From an uncultured Burkholderiaceae bacterium (GTDB lineage Bacteria > Pseudomonadota > Gammaproteobacteria > Burkholderiales > Burkholderiaceae_B): a stretch of DNA of 64,000 bases. The translations under genes and the position numbers were made by a program. Shown here piece by piece: positions 62,779-64,000 of the stretch. The DNA is taken from positions 62,001 through 126,000 of the forward strand of contig CAKSZL010000002.1 of NCBI GenBank assembly GCA_934525625.1. The letters run 5' to 3'. The notes under the pieces are model-generated. The model ran no database searches and was not told the origin of the DNA. It worked only from the letters and a program-made list of their open reading frames with translations. Within the stretch, counting starts at the first letter, position 1, and each line of letters begins with the position of its first letter.

Positions 62779-63130
62779 TCAGTTCTTCGACTTCGATTTC
62801 GGGCGCACGCTTCAGGCCGGTGTCGACTTCGCCCCGGATCTCGACCACGGTGTTTTCATTCACCGGGGTTTGCGGAAAATCGTCTTCGTCTATCTCGACC
62901 TTGATTTCGGCGGTGCCGTCGGAAAACACGTAATACTGCCTGCCCGTCTGGCGCAGCAGCTTGCCTTGCAGCCGCACGGGCTGGCCGTCTTGGGGTTTGT
63001 CCAGGATGTCCTGGACGGTAGGCCGTTCATCCAGCACCGACGGGCCGGTATAGCGGGCTTGCGACATGGCGGGCAGGCTGAACGCGATGGCGCAGGCAAG
63101 CGCAATGCCTGAAAACGTAGAGCGCGGCAT
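62765..63130 (-). CDS. YgiW/YdeI-like periplasmic OB-fold protein
   Basis: 121 residues from ATG 63130 (AAGGAG before it). Signal peptide ending in AMSQA; core TVQDILDKPQDGQPVRLQGKLLRQTGRQYYVFSDGTAEIKVEIDEDDFPQTPVNENTVVEIRGEVD matches the NirD/YgiW/YdeI BOF family linked to stress tolerance. Convergent with rpoN, overlapping its end by 14 bases. Confidence 0.85.
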   Translation of the reverse strand: MPRSTFSGIALACAIAFSLPAMSQARYTGPSVLDERPTVQDILDKPQDGQPVRLQGKLLRQTGRQYYVFSDGTAEIKVEIDEDDFPQTPVNENTVVEIRGEVDTGLKRAPEIEVEELIIVE

Positions 63131-63184
63131 GAGGGGGCTCCTTGAAATGCATGGATTGAAAGCGTACGGCATGGCGCTTGGGCG

Positions 63185-64000
63185 TCAAGCCGCCTTGAAG
63201 TGCCGCGGCCGGATTCCGCACAGCCAGAGTAGCGCAAAATACACCAGCCCGGATAGCGCCAGCACCAGGGCCAGTTGGCCCGCGCGGGCCAATTCCCCGG
63301 CGTAGCCGGCCTGGGCGGAAGTCCAGGCCACGTAGTGATTGGCGGCCAGCAGCACGCCGGCCAGCCCGAATTGGGCGGGGGCGATGGACAGGAAAAAGCG
63401 CCGCCAGCCCGGGCCGGGCTGATACAGCTTGCGCCGATACAGCAACAGCAGCAGCACGCCGGCGTTCAGCGTGGCGCCCAGCCCGATGGACAGCGCCAGG
63501 CCCGCATGCGCCAGCCAGGGCACGAACAAGGCGTTCATCAATTGCGTGGCCACTAGCACGACGATGGCCACGCGCACGGGCGTGCGGATGTCCTGGCGCG
63601 CATAAAAACCGGGCGCCAGAATCTTGACCGCCAGCAGGCCCAGCAGCCCGGCCGAGTACGCGGTGACGGCCAACCGGGTCTGGCCGACGTCGGCGGCCGA
63701 GAATGCGCCGTAGTTGAACAGCGTGGCCACCAGGCCTTCGGAGAGCAGCGCCATGCCCAGCGCAGCGGGCAGGCCCAGCAGCAGCACCAGCCGCAGGCCG
63801 CCGTCCAGCAACTGGTTGTAGCGCGAGAAATCCTGCTTGGCGTGAGCCGCCGACAGGCTGGGCAGCAGCACCGTGCCCAGGGCCACACCCAGCAACGCGG
63901 TGGGAAATTCCATCAGGCGGTCGGCGAAAGTCAGCCACGACACACTGCCGCTGGCCAGCCAGGTGGCGATGTTGGTGTTGATCAGCAGCGAGATCTGCGC
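63185..64000 (-). CDS. murJ: Lipid II flippase MurJ (N terminus outside window)
   Basis: Open through the right edge; the visible part is the C-terminal half. MviN/MurJ motifs: INTNIATWLASGSVSWLTFADRLMEFPTALLGVALGTVLLPSLS and LAPGFYARQDIRTPVRVAIVVL, followed by six or so membrane segments. Flips lipid II to the periplasm for peptidoglycan synthesis. Confidence 0.93.
   Translation of the reverse strand, partial: AQISLLINTNIATWLASGSVSWLTFADRLMEFPTALLGVALGTVLLPSLSAAHAKQDFSRYNQLLDGGLRLVLLLGLPAALGMALLSEGLVATLFNYGAFSAADVGQTRLAVTAYSAGLLGLLAVKILAPGFYARQDIRTPVRVAIVVLVATQLMNALFVPWLAHAGLALSIGLGATLNAGVLLLLLYRRKLYQPGPGWRRFFLSIAPAQFGLAGVLLAANHYVAWTSAQAGYAGELARAGQLALVLALSGLVYFALLWLCGIRPRHFKAA

Noticed and set aside
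1..64000. CRISPR arrays and insertion sequences
   Set aside because: No regularly spaced repeats and no transposase genes or IS ends were seen anywhere in the window.

Overview
The window looks like a piece of a high-GC beta-proteobacterial chromosome, most like the family Alcaligenaceae (Bordetella, Achromobacter, Pusillimonas relatives). The evidence is the gene order nadD-rsfS-rlmH next to hemF, purD and yebC, the nit-tldD pair, and the ectABCD and dmp-type phenol gene sets in their usual burkholderial order. The genus is an inference; no rRNA gene or marker fixes it.

Positions 1-11,540 are the right-hand part of a prophage. A contractile-tail module (U, X, D, V, W, J, I) leads into tail-fibre genes and a complete diversity-generating retroelement (DGR). 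The DGR has a C-type-lectin-like target protein with a variable repeat (VR, 7552-7665), an Avd accessory protein, a template repeat (TR, 8267-8380) and a DGR-type reverse transcriptase. TR and VR differ at 13 of 114 positions, and 12 of those are adenines in TR, which is the signature of adenine mutagenesis. A short hairpin with a GRNA-type loop lies just after VR. The phage ends with a Com-like zinc finger gene overlapping a DNA adenine methylase gene, in the layout of the Mu com-mom pair, then two small genes. The prophage abuts the intact 3' end of rlmH.

Positions 11,542-17,925 are core genes: rlmH, rsfS, nadD, hemF, purD and yebC on the minus strand, and a HerA/YjgR-like ATPase on the plus strand. 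Positions 17,994-33,004 are a divergent catabolic island. The minus strand carries an FAD monooxygenase, a DUF2783-like protein, a SnoaL-like protein, a DszB-family protein with the desulfinase catalytic residues in place, and a DinB-like protein. The plus strand carries a branched-chain-type ABC transporter with a fused permease, a three-subunit molybdenum hydroxylase, an iron superoxide dismutase, an FMN reductase and a MarR regulator. The substrate is not known; the parts fit uptake and oxidation of an aromatic or heteroaromatic, possibly sulfur-containing, compound.

Positions 33,035-40,008 hold housekeeping genes (fbp, pepN, a DUF4136 lipoprotein, a nitrilase-family hydrolase, tldD), followed by a decayed sensor-kinase pseudogene. 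Positions 40,784-47,471 are an osmoprotection locus: a MarR-type ectoine regulator, ectABCD for ectoine and hydroxyectoine synthesis, a terminator, and convergent ehuBCD uptake genes without an ATPase gene. Then come tRNA-Arg(ACG), a cold-shock gene, a structured leader or small RNA, an ACT-like small protein and a von Willebrand factor A lipoprotein.

Positions 51,861-62,778 are a phenol degradation locus. A phenol hydroxylase operon (dmpKLMNOP order), ferredoxin dmpQ and catechol 2,3-dioxygenase are read leftward from a clear sigma-54 promoter. A DmpR-type activator, a GntR-type (AphS-like) regulator and, unusually, an rpoN gene are read rightward. The window closes with a YgiW-like periplasmic protein and the 3' part of murJ.
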